Positions 10,101 to 22,990 of a stretch of DNA of 64,000 bases are shown here, piece after piece (within the stretch, counting starts at the first letter, position 1; each line of letters opens with the position of its first letter). Position numbers and translations under genes: made by a program. Below the pieces are notes generated by a model, which was not told the origin of the DNA, made no database searches, and saw only the letters and a program-made list of their open reading frames with translations. The DNA comes from Falciphora oryzae (Eukaryota; Ascomycota; Sordariomycetes; Magnaporthales; Magnaporthaceae): the NCBI GenBank assembly GCA_000733355.1, contig JNVV01000061.1, forward strand, positions 53,567-117,566, written 5' to 3'.

Positions 10101-12540
10101 GGATTATTTGCAGCTAGGTCCTAATAAAGGCGCATTAATCGATAAGTAAGGTGGAAAGGTACTACGGACCATTCCGCCGAGCTTATAAGATAATCTAAAA
10201 GGAGTGTCCTGATTTGTACCCCGATTCCGCGCTTTAAGGAGCTGTTAAAGCTATAAACGATATGGCAGGCCCTAACGGCCTTATCCTTACGCTGCTCGTT
10301 TTCGAAGCCATGCCACGTATTAATAACAACTCCTTTTTAACGAGAAGCCAAGTTCAAAAAGCGGCAGCGATTACCAAAGCTATAGGTAAATTCCGAAAGC
10401 TCCACGCCAAGCGCAAGGTATAGGACGCATTGAACATACGCAACGGGCCGAGTACGGAAAGCACGTTGCTTAGAGCGCTGGCTTTGGGAACAAAGGTGTT
10501 GGTGCATAAGGAATACGGCGAGTGGAAAGGACCGTACAAAGTCCTTTGGGTGGCAGACAACGAGGTAACGATCGAAACTGTCAACGGCCTTTTAACGTTC
10601 CGGAACACTGTTTGCAAGCCATACCATAGAGCGCAGGAGCAGGAAATTGCAAATACGGAAGAGCAATTAGCCCCGTTTGAGTATCCGCTACAAACGGAAC
10701 CAAAACGGAGAGGGAGACCGCTAAAGATTACGAAAACGGTGACGGTAAGCGCGTTTAGCGATAGCGAAGCCCTTTCCGAGATCGAAATTGCACCCGTACC
10801 CGTACCTACTAGGCCCGGTAAACTACGGAAGGCACTTGCCTAAAAGGTACCGGCACTAACGGTACCCGAGGTACCAGCCCTTAAACGACGAGGACGACCC
10901 CCGCGCTAAGCAGCAACGGCATTTCTAGCCCTAAAAGAGAAGGAATCCCTACGTTTGGCGCTTTAATACCGATAGGAGGGCAAAATTAAAGCTCCCGGAC
11001 GCCTATTCGAGGAGTCCGACTGGCTTGAGATCGAGGCATTCTTCGCCGCCGGAGTGATTAAACCGATTAAATTAAGCGGTATTGGCAGCGCGAAAGTTTT
11101 TGGGTCCCGCTTTGTTAAAGAAGTTAAAGGCACCAATTCGATCCTTTATAAGAAGTCGAGATTTGTGGTGCAAGGATACAGCGATTGGGAGAAGAAGAGC
11201 CTTTTTACCTAGTCCCTAACGATTATGCGATGCAGCTAACGCCTGATTCTCGCGATCAGCCCGTCCCTTATGGAACGAGGCTTTATGCTAATGATTAAAG
11301 ACATTAGCTAAACGTATACCCAGTCCGAAATAGAGCTGTAAAAGGAGGTTATTCTGCGCCTTCCTAAGGAGCTGGAATATCGGTACCTAGAGGGTACGGC
11401 CCTTTAGCTGATTAAACCGCTTTACGGATTGGCCGAAGTAGGGTTGCACTGGTTCGTTACGTACTAAAGACACTATAAAAAACGCCTGGATTGTTTTATT
11501 TCGGAGTATAATTCGTGCTTGTTTGTTTTAAAAATCGGCCAAAGCTTTGGAATAATTGGCATGTAAACCGACGACATTTTAAACTTAGGCAACGCCGAGT
11601 TTATGCAAAGGGAGGAAACAGCGCTTTAGGAAGCCGGGTTTAAAGCGAAACCGAGATCGATTTTATACCCCGGAAACGAAGGCAACTTTAACGGGTGCAA
11701 GATTTTGGTTAGATAAAACACTGTTATTATGCAGCAAAAGGGATAGGTAGATCGTTTGGAGTTGGTAATTGCTGGATTAGACGATACCTAACAGCAGTAC
11801 GTCGTATAGCGCGTACGAGGGGCATATATAAGCTCGATATGCCAGCTAGAAGCCGCTTTCGACTACTTTATGGCTGTATAAGCTAAAGATTTTGTAAACA
11901 TAAACGTGTTTAAGTTTAATAAAAGGATCCAATGGCAGATCGATAACGCAGATAGAGGTTTAAATTACGTGCAGTTAAATTTGCAAATAGCTAGTTTATA
12001 TGTGTTTGTGGACGGGTCTTTCGCTAACAATAAGGACCTTAGTTTACAGATCGGCTTTGTAATCGTTTTAGGTAACGAAGGAGCTATAAAGTAGGAAAAC
12101 AGCTTCCGGGTTACCGGTAACATTTTGCATTGGAGCTCCGTGAAGTGCAAAAGGGTTACAAAGAGCGTTTTGGCGAGCGAGATTTACGGTATGGTTAGCG
12201 GCTTCGATACTGGCTATGTCCTAAAGATAACGTTTGTAACGATTTGTGAAAGGCTGGATTTGCCCCCTTGTAAGTTGATTATTTGCACCGATAGCTTTTC
12301 GCTTTACCAATGCTTTGTTTAGTTTGGGACTATTACGGAGAAACGCTTTATAATAGATATTATAGCTTTCCGCGAGTTTTACGAAGCGCGCGAAATCGAC
12401 GAGATTAGATGGATCGTAGGGGCAGATAACCCGGCCGACGCTTTAATAAAGGAGCTGCTAAATAAGGCTTTGGAGGACTTTGTAAGCAGTAATTTAACCA
12501 CCGTGAGAGTGGAAGGATGGGTGAAGCGGGATTACAAATA
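7175..12540 (+). pseudogene. Copia gag-pol polyprotein, RIP-stopped
   Basis: The start MPGLAKPDDDKRGEQGILNQ is followed by Gag-like sequence and a degenerate zinc knuckle (CWICGKPGYRSKNH, near 8860). Next come the protease (IIPNTGAAEVLIAG near 9250; the active-site Asp is Asn) and an integrase with HHCC remnants (HKRFGYPSVEKL, CHYC) and DDE residues (VIDASIAF, YDAGTNF, VERYYGPFRR; 9680-10180). Then come reverse transcriptase (SRFVVQGYSDW, TDDILNLG near 11565) and RNase H (VDGSFANN, ASEIYGM, CTDSFSLY, ADNPADAL, to about 12530). The order PR-INT-RT-RH is Copia. Dozens of in-frame TAG/TAA stops occur, so it makes no product. The protein closely resembles a known ascomycete Copia lineage. Confidence 0.9.
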
Positions 12541-12722
12541 AAAGAGAGCTAGGGAGTGCATATAAAATCGTTTCCTATGGTACCAAAACGCTAAAATCCT
12601 TAAAGACAACGTAAAGATCGATAAAACAAAGATGCTTAGATTAAAAGAGCAATAAACGACTATGCCGAAACAATAAACGATTTTACAACCAGACTTTTCC
12701 AGATATCCCGTCAAATTCCCCT

Positions 12723-13042
12723 TCATTCCTTTTTTTCGTTATTTTTGCCATCCCCTAGCCAGGCAGCTTCGTACATTTTTAGAGCGGCCGCGCGGCCCGC
12801 CGCCTTCCGCTCTAATCGCGACATTATTAGGAAGTCGGCATTGGCATCCTCCTGACCTTTTTTATCTTTAGCCGCCAGCTGCAGCATGCATTTGGTGGCG
12901 ATATGCCATTTGTTAAGGGTTTGAGGATTATAGAACATATATTAGCAAGCGCATTTAGAGCACTAAATTGGGAGAACAAACTTACCTTTTTGTCGCGGTT
13001 ATCGCGACCCCATTTTACTATGAATTTGAGCGCTGGACGCAA
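12723..13042 (-). pseudogene. Antisense ORF A inside Copia (unknown)
   Basis: On the minus strand a first piece MRPALKFIVKWGRDNRDKK (from 13042) is followed by a GTAAGT donor and a GCTAAT branch-like site. A second piece then reads PQTLNKWHIATKCMLQLAAK and ends in a charged tail (stop at 12723). No clean AG acceptor remains, perhaps a RIP G-to-A change. I do not recognise the family. The frame opposes pol and lies in the spacer between RNase H and the 3' LTR. Confidence 0.4.
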
Positions 13043-13107
13043 CGCGATCGAAGGATTGGAGGATAGTTAAAATAAGCTTTAAAAGAGATAAGGGAAGATC
13101 GAAATGC

Positions 13108-13719
13108 TTATATAGGCTGATAGGTATGGCCCGACGCGCACAGCCAACAGCGCTTTTTAACCGGGATTGTGTCCCGACAGCTATCGCCCTCCTTTATTTT
13201 GCCGGCGAAAGCGGACTTTAGGTAACCCAGGCAAGGGATAGCGCGTAGGGCGCCCTTTCCACCGCGCGGACCCGGTGCAAAAACCGTTTTGCCACCAACA
13301 GCAGGCCTAACGATCTTAATAGCCGCCTTCTTCTTTTTATCCGACGGAGCAAGCGCAAAATCGGCGTTCTCGAGATCGAAGTCATCATCGAACGGGTCGA
13401 GGAACTAATCGATAGCGGCGTCGGCAGCCGCGGGCGCAAGCGCGACTGGAGGTGCAGGAATGGCCATCGCAAAATCGAGAGCCTTAGCGGCAAGGCCTTG
13501 GAGCCGCTTTGAGGATCTGCCACCGCTGCGCACGACAGATCGAGGCTTCCGAGCCTTTTTAGCGACCGCACCAGATTTGGTGTCGCCTTTTTTGTTGCCT
13601 ATGGTGACGAAAGCGATCGAGAGGTCAACCGACAGAAGATTGACCGAACAGAGCGGGTAAAAGATGCTGCAAACAGAGGGCAATACAGGCGGACGATTTG
13701 GATTAACGAGGTTTACCAA
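13108..13719 (-). pseudogene. Antisense ORF B inside Copia, basic protein with Cys motif
   Basis: The minus-strand frame from 13719 runs about 203 codons to 13108 with a single TAG at about 13405. It is rich in Lys/Arg/Ala/Pro (GAVAKKARKPRSVVRSGG), then acidic (FLDPFDDDFDLENADF). It ends with GALRAIPCLGYLKSAFAG, DSCRDT and KKRCWLCASGHTY, a spaced Cys pattern seen at the C-terminus of many fungal hypothetical proteins (one Cys of the first pair may have become Tyr through RIP). The start is uncertain. The frame is part of the Copia unit, as it lies well inside the LTRs. Confidence 0.45.
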
Positions 13720-14128
13720 ATCAAGTTGCCCGACCTTTTAAGGGCCGGAAGGAAGGCTTTTTATAAAGCCTGGACCCGGCCTGCAAAAAGTCCTTGATCT
13801 GCGTTCCTATTGTCCCGCATTGAGTTACAACCTGAATAGCCCGTTAAGGTTATTCACTGCTATTGTGCTCTTTAATTGCACCACCCACCGCTTTGCCCGC
13901 GCACCGCAAGCCAAGTCCGGTGGACCCCATCACGTTATCGTTCCTATTGTCGCTATTGAGAGCGACGAGCCGCTTTGAGAGCGGCTATTCACTTTTTTCC
14001 TGATCCGGACTACTTGGTCCGGAGATTCCCTTTGTTATTTACCTTACAAGATCCAATAGAGCTTGGATCACGAGATTTGTTACGTGAAAGGATCTCCCAA
14101 TTGCCTGCACAAAAGAAAGAGTTGCCGG

Positions 14129-14429
14129 TGTTGGATTGCACTGGCCTGTGCAGGCAATCGGCAGAGCCTAGAGAGAGTCGGATCCTCCGGTCCCGTGATC
14201 TCTGATCACGGGATCCGAGGACCCGCAAGCCTGCGGAGGCTGGGAGCAGGGGAAGGCCCCTTTGGTGATCAGGATCGTGTATATATAGCCTCCCTTCTGC
14301 TCCCTCTCTGGCAGATAGGTTCCTTTCCTCTTCGTGCACAATAGATTATAATTCCTTTGATATAAGGGATCATTGTTCACCCTGTTTTGGAGATCTCCGA
14401 GCCCACAGGAGTACATACTCCTACCAACA
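14129..14429 (+). repeat. Copia 3' LTR
   Basis: 301 bp, TGTTGG...CCAACA, preceded by the purine tract and followed by TSD CTACA. Confidence 0.93.
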
Positions 14430-16365
14430 CTACAGGCATTAGCCGCGCCGAAATTTTGTTATGGCTTCGCATTAAAAAAAACCTTTTTCTTACCCTTCGC
14501 ACGTTTGACCGGGCTTTGCGCAAATAGGGCGTAGAAGCTCGCAAAGGTTAAACTTTTTTTACCCCTAACCTTTTCCCTCGTATCCAAAAGCTTTTTTTTT
14601 AAATATTTTTATTTAAATGTTGAAATCCTCGAAATCCTTTCTACCGAAGGGTTTACTATTTCCCTTTCCAGCTTACGACGATTCCGCTTCCAATACGATA
14701 TCCGGCGCCGCTTTACTCCCGAATTCCGGAATTTAGTACGGCAGCAATTAGACGAATATTTCCGTATTGACAAGCACATTACTAATATCGTCCATTCCTA
14801 CGGCCGCAACCATTTGTACACCCATATACGCTAGCAAATGATTTATGCTTTAAAGAAGTTGGTATTCGAAGTTTACCGTACCTATTACGAAGCTAGCGTG
14901 CAAGAACGGCGCCATTACGGACACCGGCGCAAAAGAGGGTATACTACCCCTGGCCCTAATTGGATTTGGTCAGTGGATAGCTATATGAAGTTTGCACCTT
15001 TTGGTATCGAAATTTACGCAGTTATCGATGCCTATTTTCGCTTTATTCCCTAGTTTTACGTAAGCGTTTGCGCACGCACAGCATGCAGCGTTGTTACGCA
15101 ATACTTGCATGTTGTTGAATACTATAGCTTCCTCCTCCTCATTATCCGTGCGGATCGTGGAATGGAAACGGAACTTTTGTGCGCGGTGCAGTACCTCCTC
15201 ACCAAGGCTGCTTTAGCTGCAAAAACAAAGCAGCTTCGGCTAAAGGGAAGTGCGAATGTGTTATCGGGTGTAGGCCTTAATACGACATATGCACAAAAAA
15301 GTTTTTCCGCAGTACCTATTGCGCCTATTTTTGGCCCCGAAGTATTACCCGCATAGTAGGAGCCGGAAGAGATTCCCATTTAAAAATGCTTTATTTTTGG
15401 GAAAAGCGTGTTTAACGTTAAAATCGAAAGTTGGTGGCCCCGATTGTGCCCAAGCAAAGCCCAGTTTTGGCGTGTAAATATCTGTACCCTCCTGTTTAAG
15501 TTAATTTATTATTGACAACTTCAAACCTTTTTAAGCAAATTAGCGATAAAGGGTTTTTATGTAAAAGGAATCCTTATGGATGATATCGCCCTCCTTTTTA
15601 TTTACATGCCCATCATCCGCTAAAAGTTCGCAGATTTTATTTCCCTTTGGAACAACCACCGCATCCGACAACAACCTCAACGACCTTATGTTATCCCGGG
15701 ACGCCCTTAGCACCTGTACCACACTTCAAAAGATAGCATTCGAAATTGGCGTATCCCCCCTAATCCTGTAGCGTTAAAGTACGTCAAAAAGGTGTTGGAA
15801 CAAAAACAAGTGGATATTGACGAATATCTTCCCCTGGAAACCCTGGCTTTTTGCACAGCAGCTATAAATAAACTTGGTAAATTGCCTACATAGAAAACGC
15901 ATGCCTAACGAGACCAGCCCTACTTTAAGCAGTACCTTGCGTTAAGGGAAGCTTTAAAAAAGCACGTATGCACTAGTGTATAACCCATATTATCGCTTTC
16001 CATCTCCCCTACGCTGGACAAAAAATCTGCGGCTGCTTTTATCCGCAAGTTAGAAATTAAATTCCAAAATATACACCAGCTCGCGGAGGATAGCTCCAAA
16101 AAAGACGAAAAACCAGCCGATAAAACGGAGGATCTAGTTAAAGACATGGGAAATTTGGAATTGCAAACAAATAAAAAGTAAAGTAGTAGATTGCTAATGT
16201 ACATACGTGCGCCAACCTGTTAACACATCCTCGTAAACACTTTTCAGCCCGAAATATCGTCCGATGCACTTAAGTTATCGAATTCATTACCTTAGCAATT
16301 TCAAGTCCGTTTATTAGCGGGGGATTTGCTTGCTCCGGTAAACAAAGCCCGGCCCCGTTTGTTAC

Positions 16366-16660
16366 TGTCACACGGAAGAACCCGTGGACCTAACTAGTCG
16401 GCATCACGAGTCGGCCTCACGGAGGGTCGAAGACCCGCATAGGCGGTCAACGGCCCTAAAGCCAAGCGGTAAAGGTCGGAAGGCAGTGTGAATCATAAAC
16501 TTGATACTTCGCACGGATCACAAAGGGTCTATATAAACCCTGCCATCTCCTATATCCTTCACGAAAAATTCCTTCCTCCTCAAGCATCTCTTAAGCCCAT
16601 AAAAAAATTATCTGCAATCTAAAAATTCTTTCTCCAAGCCGTCTTTAACCCCTTGTTACA
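16366..16660 (+). repeat. Gypsy 5' LTR
   Basis: 295 bp; contains the TATATAAA word as in the solo LTR. Confidence 0.93.
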
Positions 16661-16999
16661 AATAATCTTTCTACGCTCTGCCCCCTAACGGAAGCTTTAC
16701 TATCTTTCCTCCTAAGCTCTGGAAAGGCCCTGTCAGTCGGCCCCCCAAGCCCCAACTGTTGCCTTCTTTAGCGAATAAAACCCTAGGGCCACACCACAAA
16801 CATTTTAACTGTCACCGGTGTTTTTAAACGGGTAAAAGCGAAAAGAATATACAGGAGGGTCGTTTCACCCTCTCAATCGCCCTAAAGAAACTACGGGATT
16901 CCAAAAAAGGCCGGAAATTCTCCCTTATACCCTTAGGATTTTACGCTGCCCAGGAATACAAGGAACCGGACCCCCTCATCTCGTCGGCAACGACATCTC

Positions 17000-19346
17000 C
17001 TTCCCTACCAAGCGACTTTGGCATACCGGCTATGGAATCCCCTTTTTTGCCTAGCAATTCCGATATGCCTACCGATACCATGCCGGCCCAATTTGAAAAA
17101 GCGGCCGGAAAAGCCCCCGAAGGCTCCTCCCGGTCTGCACCGAAAAAACGTTAAAATACACCTATGCTCGACGATTAAAGGGCACTTATCCTGTATTCGG
17201 CACCCCCTTTTAGCATAACCCTTAAACAACAAGCCCTTATATCCGTAAAACGCTTTTAAAATCCCCCGGGCTGGATAATTAAAATCCAGCGGAAATTCAT
17301 CAATACGCACGAAACAATTTCGGCCCTATCCCGAAATGTAAGCCAGGAAATCCTCGCCGATCGGGAACAAATCCGCGAAATTAGAACCCATTACAACCAC
17401 ATCACCCACGCGTACAATACTATCGTCTCTTTATATAAGGAAGGCCTAATCGCTTCCGCCGACCAACAAAAGGCATTCCGGCAACGGATTATCGGAAAAA
17501 GCCAGGCATTTGCATAACAAATTTAGGCTACGATTGCCACTTTAACCGAAAAGCAACAAACCCGTTCGGAGGCCATAGTTCAGCTCCGGGACGTTACTCG
17601 GGCCCAACAAAACCACTTGCAAAACCTACAAGCACGACTTTCCACTTTCGAAGAAAAAGTTACTAACTGGGCCGTTAATAAAGATGCCCAGATCTAGGAT
17701 CTCCTAACTAAAAAGCACGTATCGCCCGAAGCCTTTACTAATGCCGAACGGCGCATATTAGCCCAAACGCATTAGCTCGTTAAGGACGCCGTACGGGAAA
17801 GTCGGCGATTTGCGGCACAAGGAAAGCGGCCTAGATCAGCTACGGTACTTTCGGCCCTCCAAAGGTCGTCCCTTCCACTGGGCTCACGTTAAAGCACTTT
17901 AGTAAGGGGGGAACCCGTTCTTTTTACGGAGAAACCGCTACCCCAACCGGCGTTTAAAACGTCGGCATCATCACGCTAAGACCTTCAGGACCCCCTATCG
18001 TCCAATAACCTCCGACGGCAACAAGTTCGGGCTACTGCCTCCGCTGCCCAACAACAGTACAAAGCCGCAACGGCAGGTCCCAGGCACTCCGGAAGCTTCG
18101 GAGAACTTCTTTAGGGGCTTTCCCATGGGCCACTTAACGAAACCCCCGAGCATATTGCTATTCCTTTAAAACCTTTAAAACCTTCGGACTTTTCCTCGGA
18201 CGACGATGCCCCTGAAAATAACAAACGGACCCCTAAAGACCCCGATTTGCGGGACCTCATTAAAGCCATCCAATAGGGAACTGCTCGCCCGCGTGGTCCG
18301 ATCCCTACGGCCGTTATTAACCCAGTCCAGCTTAATAAGCCCCCCAGTTACGACGGCAAAGACCTGGCTAAATTTAAGCCATGGTGGCTTCGCGTTACCT
18401 CCTATATGGAAACCTACGTCGAAAGCTTTCCTAACGATACCGTTAAAATCAACTGGGTCAGGTCCCTACTCACGGAAAACGCACAAATTTGGCACCATTA
18501 ACGCCTTCGGTCCTTTTAAAGCGCGCAATTCGAAGATAACTGGCGGGCCTATTCGGCGGCCCTACAAAAACGCTTCCGGGACGCTACCGAATACCACCGC
18601 AACGCCAAAAAAATGAGGGAGCTTAGGTATAAGGGAGACACCGTTTAATACCTTACTAAACTTTTCGACCTTAACGAAGCGGTGCAATAGTCGGGAGTTA
18701 TGTTTAAAGAGCACATTTCCCGCACCCTCCCAAAGGAAATTACCAAATTGGTATATTCCCGTTGCGGAGGAGTCCCTGATACGGACGAAAAATTCCTCGC
18801 CGCAATCCAAGAAGCCGGCAAAATCCACGAGGTTATACTTTAAGACCCTGGGCTAACTCCGAAGGATAAGGGAAAAAACGAGCCCGTTTCGACTTCGGAG
18901 CGCTTGAACGCGGGCCGTCGCCAAGGCAAAAGCTCCAAAGACAAAAGCCAAAATCCATCCTCAAGCTCCCGTTCCGAAAAGAGGGCCAACGATAAGGCTA
19001 CCAACAAGAAAAACAACGTTTGGACTACGACCAAACTTGCATTCGAAAGGGTCGAACAATGCGATATCGACGCACGAAAGTTGGCCAAAGCCGACTGCTA
19101 GCGCTGCGGAAAAGAAGGGCACCATACGTTGGAATACTACGCTAAAAAGGACACCAACGGCAAGGAACTTCCTTTTGCACCTACAAAAACGGCCGGTGCC
19201 AAATCCATCCTTAAACGCCCGGCAACGGACGAACAGGAGGAACAGCCACAAGCAAAAAGGGCCAAAATCGCCGGCCTCGCTTCGGAAGCCCCGAGCGAAT
19301 CCCGAATCTTTAAATTATCGGATTCGGAATCGGACGACGACTGTTA
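17000..19346 (+). pseudogene. Gypsy gag, RIP-stopped
   Basis: The capsid-like region spans about 18320-18840 (NKPPSYDGKDLAKFKPWWLR, QIWHH, FEDNWRAYSAALQKRFRDA, RTLPKEITKLVYSRCGG). A zinc knuckle RCGKEGHHTLEYYAKKD follows near 19095-19150, with the last Cys now Tyr and the residue before the first Arg a TAG. The tail is acidic (SDSESDDDC, stop about 19346). Upstream of 18320 the frame is badly broken and rich in Gln/Ala. There are many in-frame TAG stops. Confidence 0.8.
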
Positions 19347-19379
19347 ACAACCATCGACCGTCGCTGCCACCCGGACTAA

Positions 19380-22300
19380 AAAGCCCCTAATAGATAAGGA
19401 GCTCGCAAGGCCGATCCTCCGTATATATATACGAGCGAAGGGATCGAAAGAAATACCTGTCCGGGTCCTTTTAAATGGAGGCAGCGATACGAAGGTTATA
19501 TCGGACAAAATAGCCAAGCAACTTCCGGGTTACCTGGTTGACAAAGCTATCCCTCGCGTAATGACCTCCTTTTTAAAGAAAATCGAACCAGAGGCTGGAA
19601 AGCAACTAGTTATCGACGTTACCTTCCGGCACAAAACGCACTATTCCACGGAAACGTTCGAAATTAGTCCTACGGATCCAGATTGCGACGTTATCCTACC
19701 TTTCGCATGGCAAAGGCAACACCCACTGTTAGGTTTATTGGATCGCGACCTTCGGGATATCCGCATAGATTCGGACAAATGCCGGAAATGCAACAAGCCC
19801 CGGGCCTGAAAGCCGCCGGATTTACGGCCACCTAAAGGCTTACGCCTTCGGGAAAATATGAAAACAGTCGAGCCTGTAACTATTGCCGCCATTAAATACG
19901 GGCATGGTATTCCTTCCCCTAAGGAAGTAGCCAAAGCAGATTCGGACGGCCTCGAATCGGTACCAAAGGAATTTAGGGAATTCCTTCCTATTATAACGGA
20001 AGCGGCCGCTATACGCTTTCCCGATCATCAGCCCTAGGACTACGAAATTCACCTAAAGGAAGGAGCCCAATTAACCTATAAACCCCTATACCAAATAAGC
20101 CAAAGGGAGCTGGACGTTTTAAAGCCTTGGCTAGGAAAGCATATGCGAACCGGCAAAGTTAGGCCATACAAAACTGCCAACAGTTCGCCCTTTATGTTCG
20201 CACAAAAGAAAAACCCCCTTAATCCTTTAAGGGTAGTAGTCGACTATAGGGACGTTAACGCCAAAACGATCCCGATTCGGTGCCCTATCCCGTTTATTAC
20301 GGAGCTCCAGGATCGACTTCGAAATGCCAAATGGATAACAAAAATCGACTTTAAAACCGGGTTTAACCTAATTCGAATAAAAAAAAGCTACGAATAGCTT
20401 ACAGCTTTTCGTTACAAATACGGAGTTTTTAAATTTACGGTTATACCCATAGGCTTTATCAACGCCCCCGCCACTTTCCAAAACATGATAAACCATATTT
20501 TTATGGACCTTATCGATACCGGGCTCCTTGTATATTTGGATAACCTCCTAATATACGCCAAAACCAAAGAAAAATACGATAGTTTAGTAAAAGAGGTGCT
20601 TCGCCGCCTTACCAAACATAACTTAGCCGTAGCCCCTCGCAAATGCGTTTGGGGGGTGCACGAAATCGAATTCCTTGGTCACATAATAGGACCCGACAGC
20701 ATCGCAATATCCAAGGATAAAATGGACGCCATTGTGCAATAGGAAGCCCCCAAATGCCTTAAGGATTCCCAATCCTTTATTGGCTTTGCCAACTTTTACA
20801 AAAAATTTATTAAAGGGTTTTTTAAAATCGTTAGGCCTATAACGACGGCCAACGCCCTGCCAAAAAACCAATGGCGATGGACTCCCGAAATGGACCAGGC
20901 CTTCGAAGCTCTTAAAGTCGCTTTCGTTTCGCCTCCGATACTCCGGCATTTCAATCCGTTTCTCCCGGCGCAAGTCGAGGTAAACGCTTCAGATTTTGCC
21001 CTTGGAAGGGTGCTATCCCAAAAGGACCCCGAAACCAACAAACTGCACCCCGTTGCCTTCCATTCGCGCAAAATGTCACCCGCCGAAATCAACTATGAAA
21101 TCCACGATAAAGAACTTTTGGCGGTCGTTAACTATTTCGCTAGGTGGAAGCATTACCTTAAAGGGGCAAAGCACTGGATAAAGGTTTATACGGATCACCG
21201 GAACTTCGAATATTTCTTAACGGCCAAAGTCCTTAATCGAAAGCAAGCCAAATAGGCACAACAATTGGCTAGTTATTGGTTTATAATCAACTACCAACCA
21301 GGAAAGCAAAATAAAAAGGCCGATATGCTATCGAAATTACCCCAGCATAAGCTTAAAAAAAAGGGGAGTAAGGATCAGCCGATTACGACGATCCTGCAAA
21401 AAAAACACTTCCTAGCAAAAATTTCGGCCTTGGAAGGATAAAAAAATAACCCTATAGAAGAAGTTTTGCCGCAAAAAGCACCTTTTTTCCTCCTATCCCC
21501 AAGCCGGTTTTGCAGTATTCCAATCCTAAAGTAGGCTACGGAATTTACTAACAAAATTAAGCAAGCTGGTATATCGGATCCCGAATACCAAGGTCGCTTC
21601 CAAAAGCCCGAAAAGGGTAAAAAAAAATAAAGGATGGCCTCCTTTATTATAAGGAAAAATTGTGGGTGCCAACGGAAGCCTTACAAAAGGAAGTCCTCGA
21701 ATCCGAACATAACACAAAAATCGCTGGACATATGGGTATAGATAAAACCCTCGAGTTAATTACTCGGCACTTTTAGTAGCCCAATATCGAGGTAAAAGTC
21801 CGGGAATACGTAAAGGGATGCCTGGAATGCTAACGCAATAAAGCCCCAAAGCATGCCCCCTTTGGACCCCTACAACCCATAAAGCTGCATTACCAGCCCT
21901 GGAAAACGGTGGCCATAAACTTCATCACGGACCTCCCTTTAAGCGATAGGTGCGATTCAATCTGGGTAATGGTAAACCCCTTTACCAAAATGGCGCATTT
22001 CGTCCCCCTCAAAATCGAGGGTAAAAAATTGGATAACCTTATCCGCATCTTCGCCAAAAAATACTAGCGACTGCACGGTATGCCTCTGGATATTATCTTT
22101 AATAAAGATTCCAGATTTACGAGCCATTTGTGGAAAGATTTCCTCCGTTTGGTAGGTATTAAGCCAAGAATAAGCACTGCCTTCCATCCCCAAACGGATA
22201 GACAAACCGAAAGGCTTAACCAAAGCCTGGAAGCCTACTTTAAATCTTTCGTAAATTACGAAATAACTAATTGGGTTAAGCTGTTACCTACGGCGGAATT

Positions 22301-22990
22301 TGCCTATAATAATATATTTTCGGCAAGTACCTCCATTACTCCCTTTTTTGCCAACTACGGGTACCACCCAGCTTTTAATAATCCCCCTCTCCTAAAACGA
22401 ATACGCAATCCAGCAAGCCAACTTTACCGGCATTAGATGACCTAGGTGTACGAAGAAGCCAAACAACACCTCGAAAAAGCCCGGGAACGAATGAAGCATT
22501 GGGCCGACAAAAGGAAAAGCCCCTCGCCGGTCCTTACCGAAAAACAGTTCGTTATGTTAAACGCCCGGCATATAAAAACCCGTCGCCCCGCTAAAAAACT
22601 CGATGCCAAAATGCTCGGGCCCTTCCGGATCCTTAAGGTTATCTCTCCCACGGCGGTACGACTAGCCCTGCCTAAAACCTGGAAAATCCATAACGCTTTC
22701 CACGTATCCCTTATTAAACCCTACCGCTCTAGCATTCAGGCACGACCTGACCCTAACCAGGTATTGCGGGAAGCCCCTTCGGTTATAGAAGATTTCGTTA
22801 TAAAGAAAATTATAAATTCCATAGATACAAACGGGAAAGTTCGTTACTTTGTCCAGTGGGAGGATTACCCACGCAAAAAGGACTAAACGTAGGAACCTTA
22901 GGAGCATTTCGATACCGACGGATCTAAACAGCACGTTATTGCTTTTTATCGGCTTAACCCTAACAAGCCTAAAGACCCCCGCGTGCTATA
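19380..22990 (+). pseudogene. Gypsy pol: PR-RT-RH-INT-chromodomain, RIP-stopped
   Basis: The protease segment reads LLNGGSDTKVISD near 19470 (usual D-S/T-G is N-G-G). RT spans 20100-20700: VVDYRDVNAKTIPIRCPIPF, KIDFKTGFNLIRI and YLDNLLIYAK, where the second Asp of the YLDD box is Asn. RNase H lies near 20980-21230 (VNASDFALG, YTDHRNFEYF). The integrase has an HHCC finger (GHMGIDKTLELI, CLEC) and a core with INFITDLP and NKDSRFTSHLW (two Asp to Asn) and an intact TERLNQSLE Glu. The end carries a chromodomain (VIEDFVIKKII, VRYFVQWEDYPRKKD; 22780-22960). Stops fall where Trp or Gln is expected. Dead element. Confidence 0.92.

Larger units (their letters stand above)
6545..14429 (+). mobile_element. 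Full-length Ty1/Copia retrotransposon, TSD CTACA
   Basis: Two 301-bp LTRs (6545-6845 and 14129-14429) start TGTTGG and end CCAACA. CTACA flanks both sides (6540-6544, 14430-14434). Total length is 7885 bp. A purine run (AAAAGAAAGAG) lies just before the 3' LTR as polypurine tract. The two LTRs differ by about fifteen changes, essentially all transitions, as RIP would give. The inside carries gag-pol on the plus strand and, unusually, two coding-like frames on the minus strand between pol and the 3' LTR. Confidence 0.93.
6482..16181 (+). pseudogene. HTH + rve-type integrase gene of the big element, split by Copia
   Basis: The ATG at 6482 opens MLRPFINFKPYRAFITQIYA. The Copia element then interrupts, and after the second TSD copy (14430-14434) the same frame resumes with GISRAEILLWLRIKKNLFLT, a helix-turn-helix region. 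Further on come SSLRRFRFQYDIRRRF, the integrase core PGPNWIWSVDSYMKFAPFGI and EIYAVIDAYFRFIP, then RADRGMETELL, and in a shifted frame GILMDDIALLFIYMPIIR. The stop is near 16179. This matches a widespread fungal family of integrase-core proteins; D(SVD) and D(RADRG) are candidate catalytic acids. Without Copia the gene would code about 600 residues. Several TAG stops and a frameshift near 15340 mean it is dead. As the only transposase-like gene between the outer repeats it is the likely mobiliser. Confidence 0.75.

Noticed and set aside
14838..15053. Reading the integrase core as part of a retrotransposon pol
   Set aside because: No RT, protease or RNase H is attached, no LTRs flank it, and its N-terminus is an HTH region.
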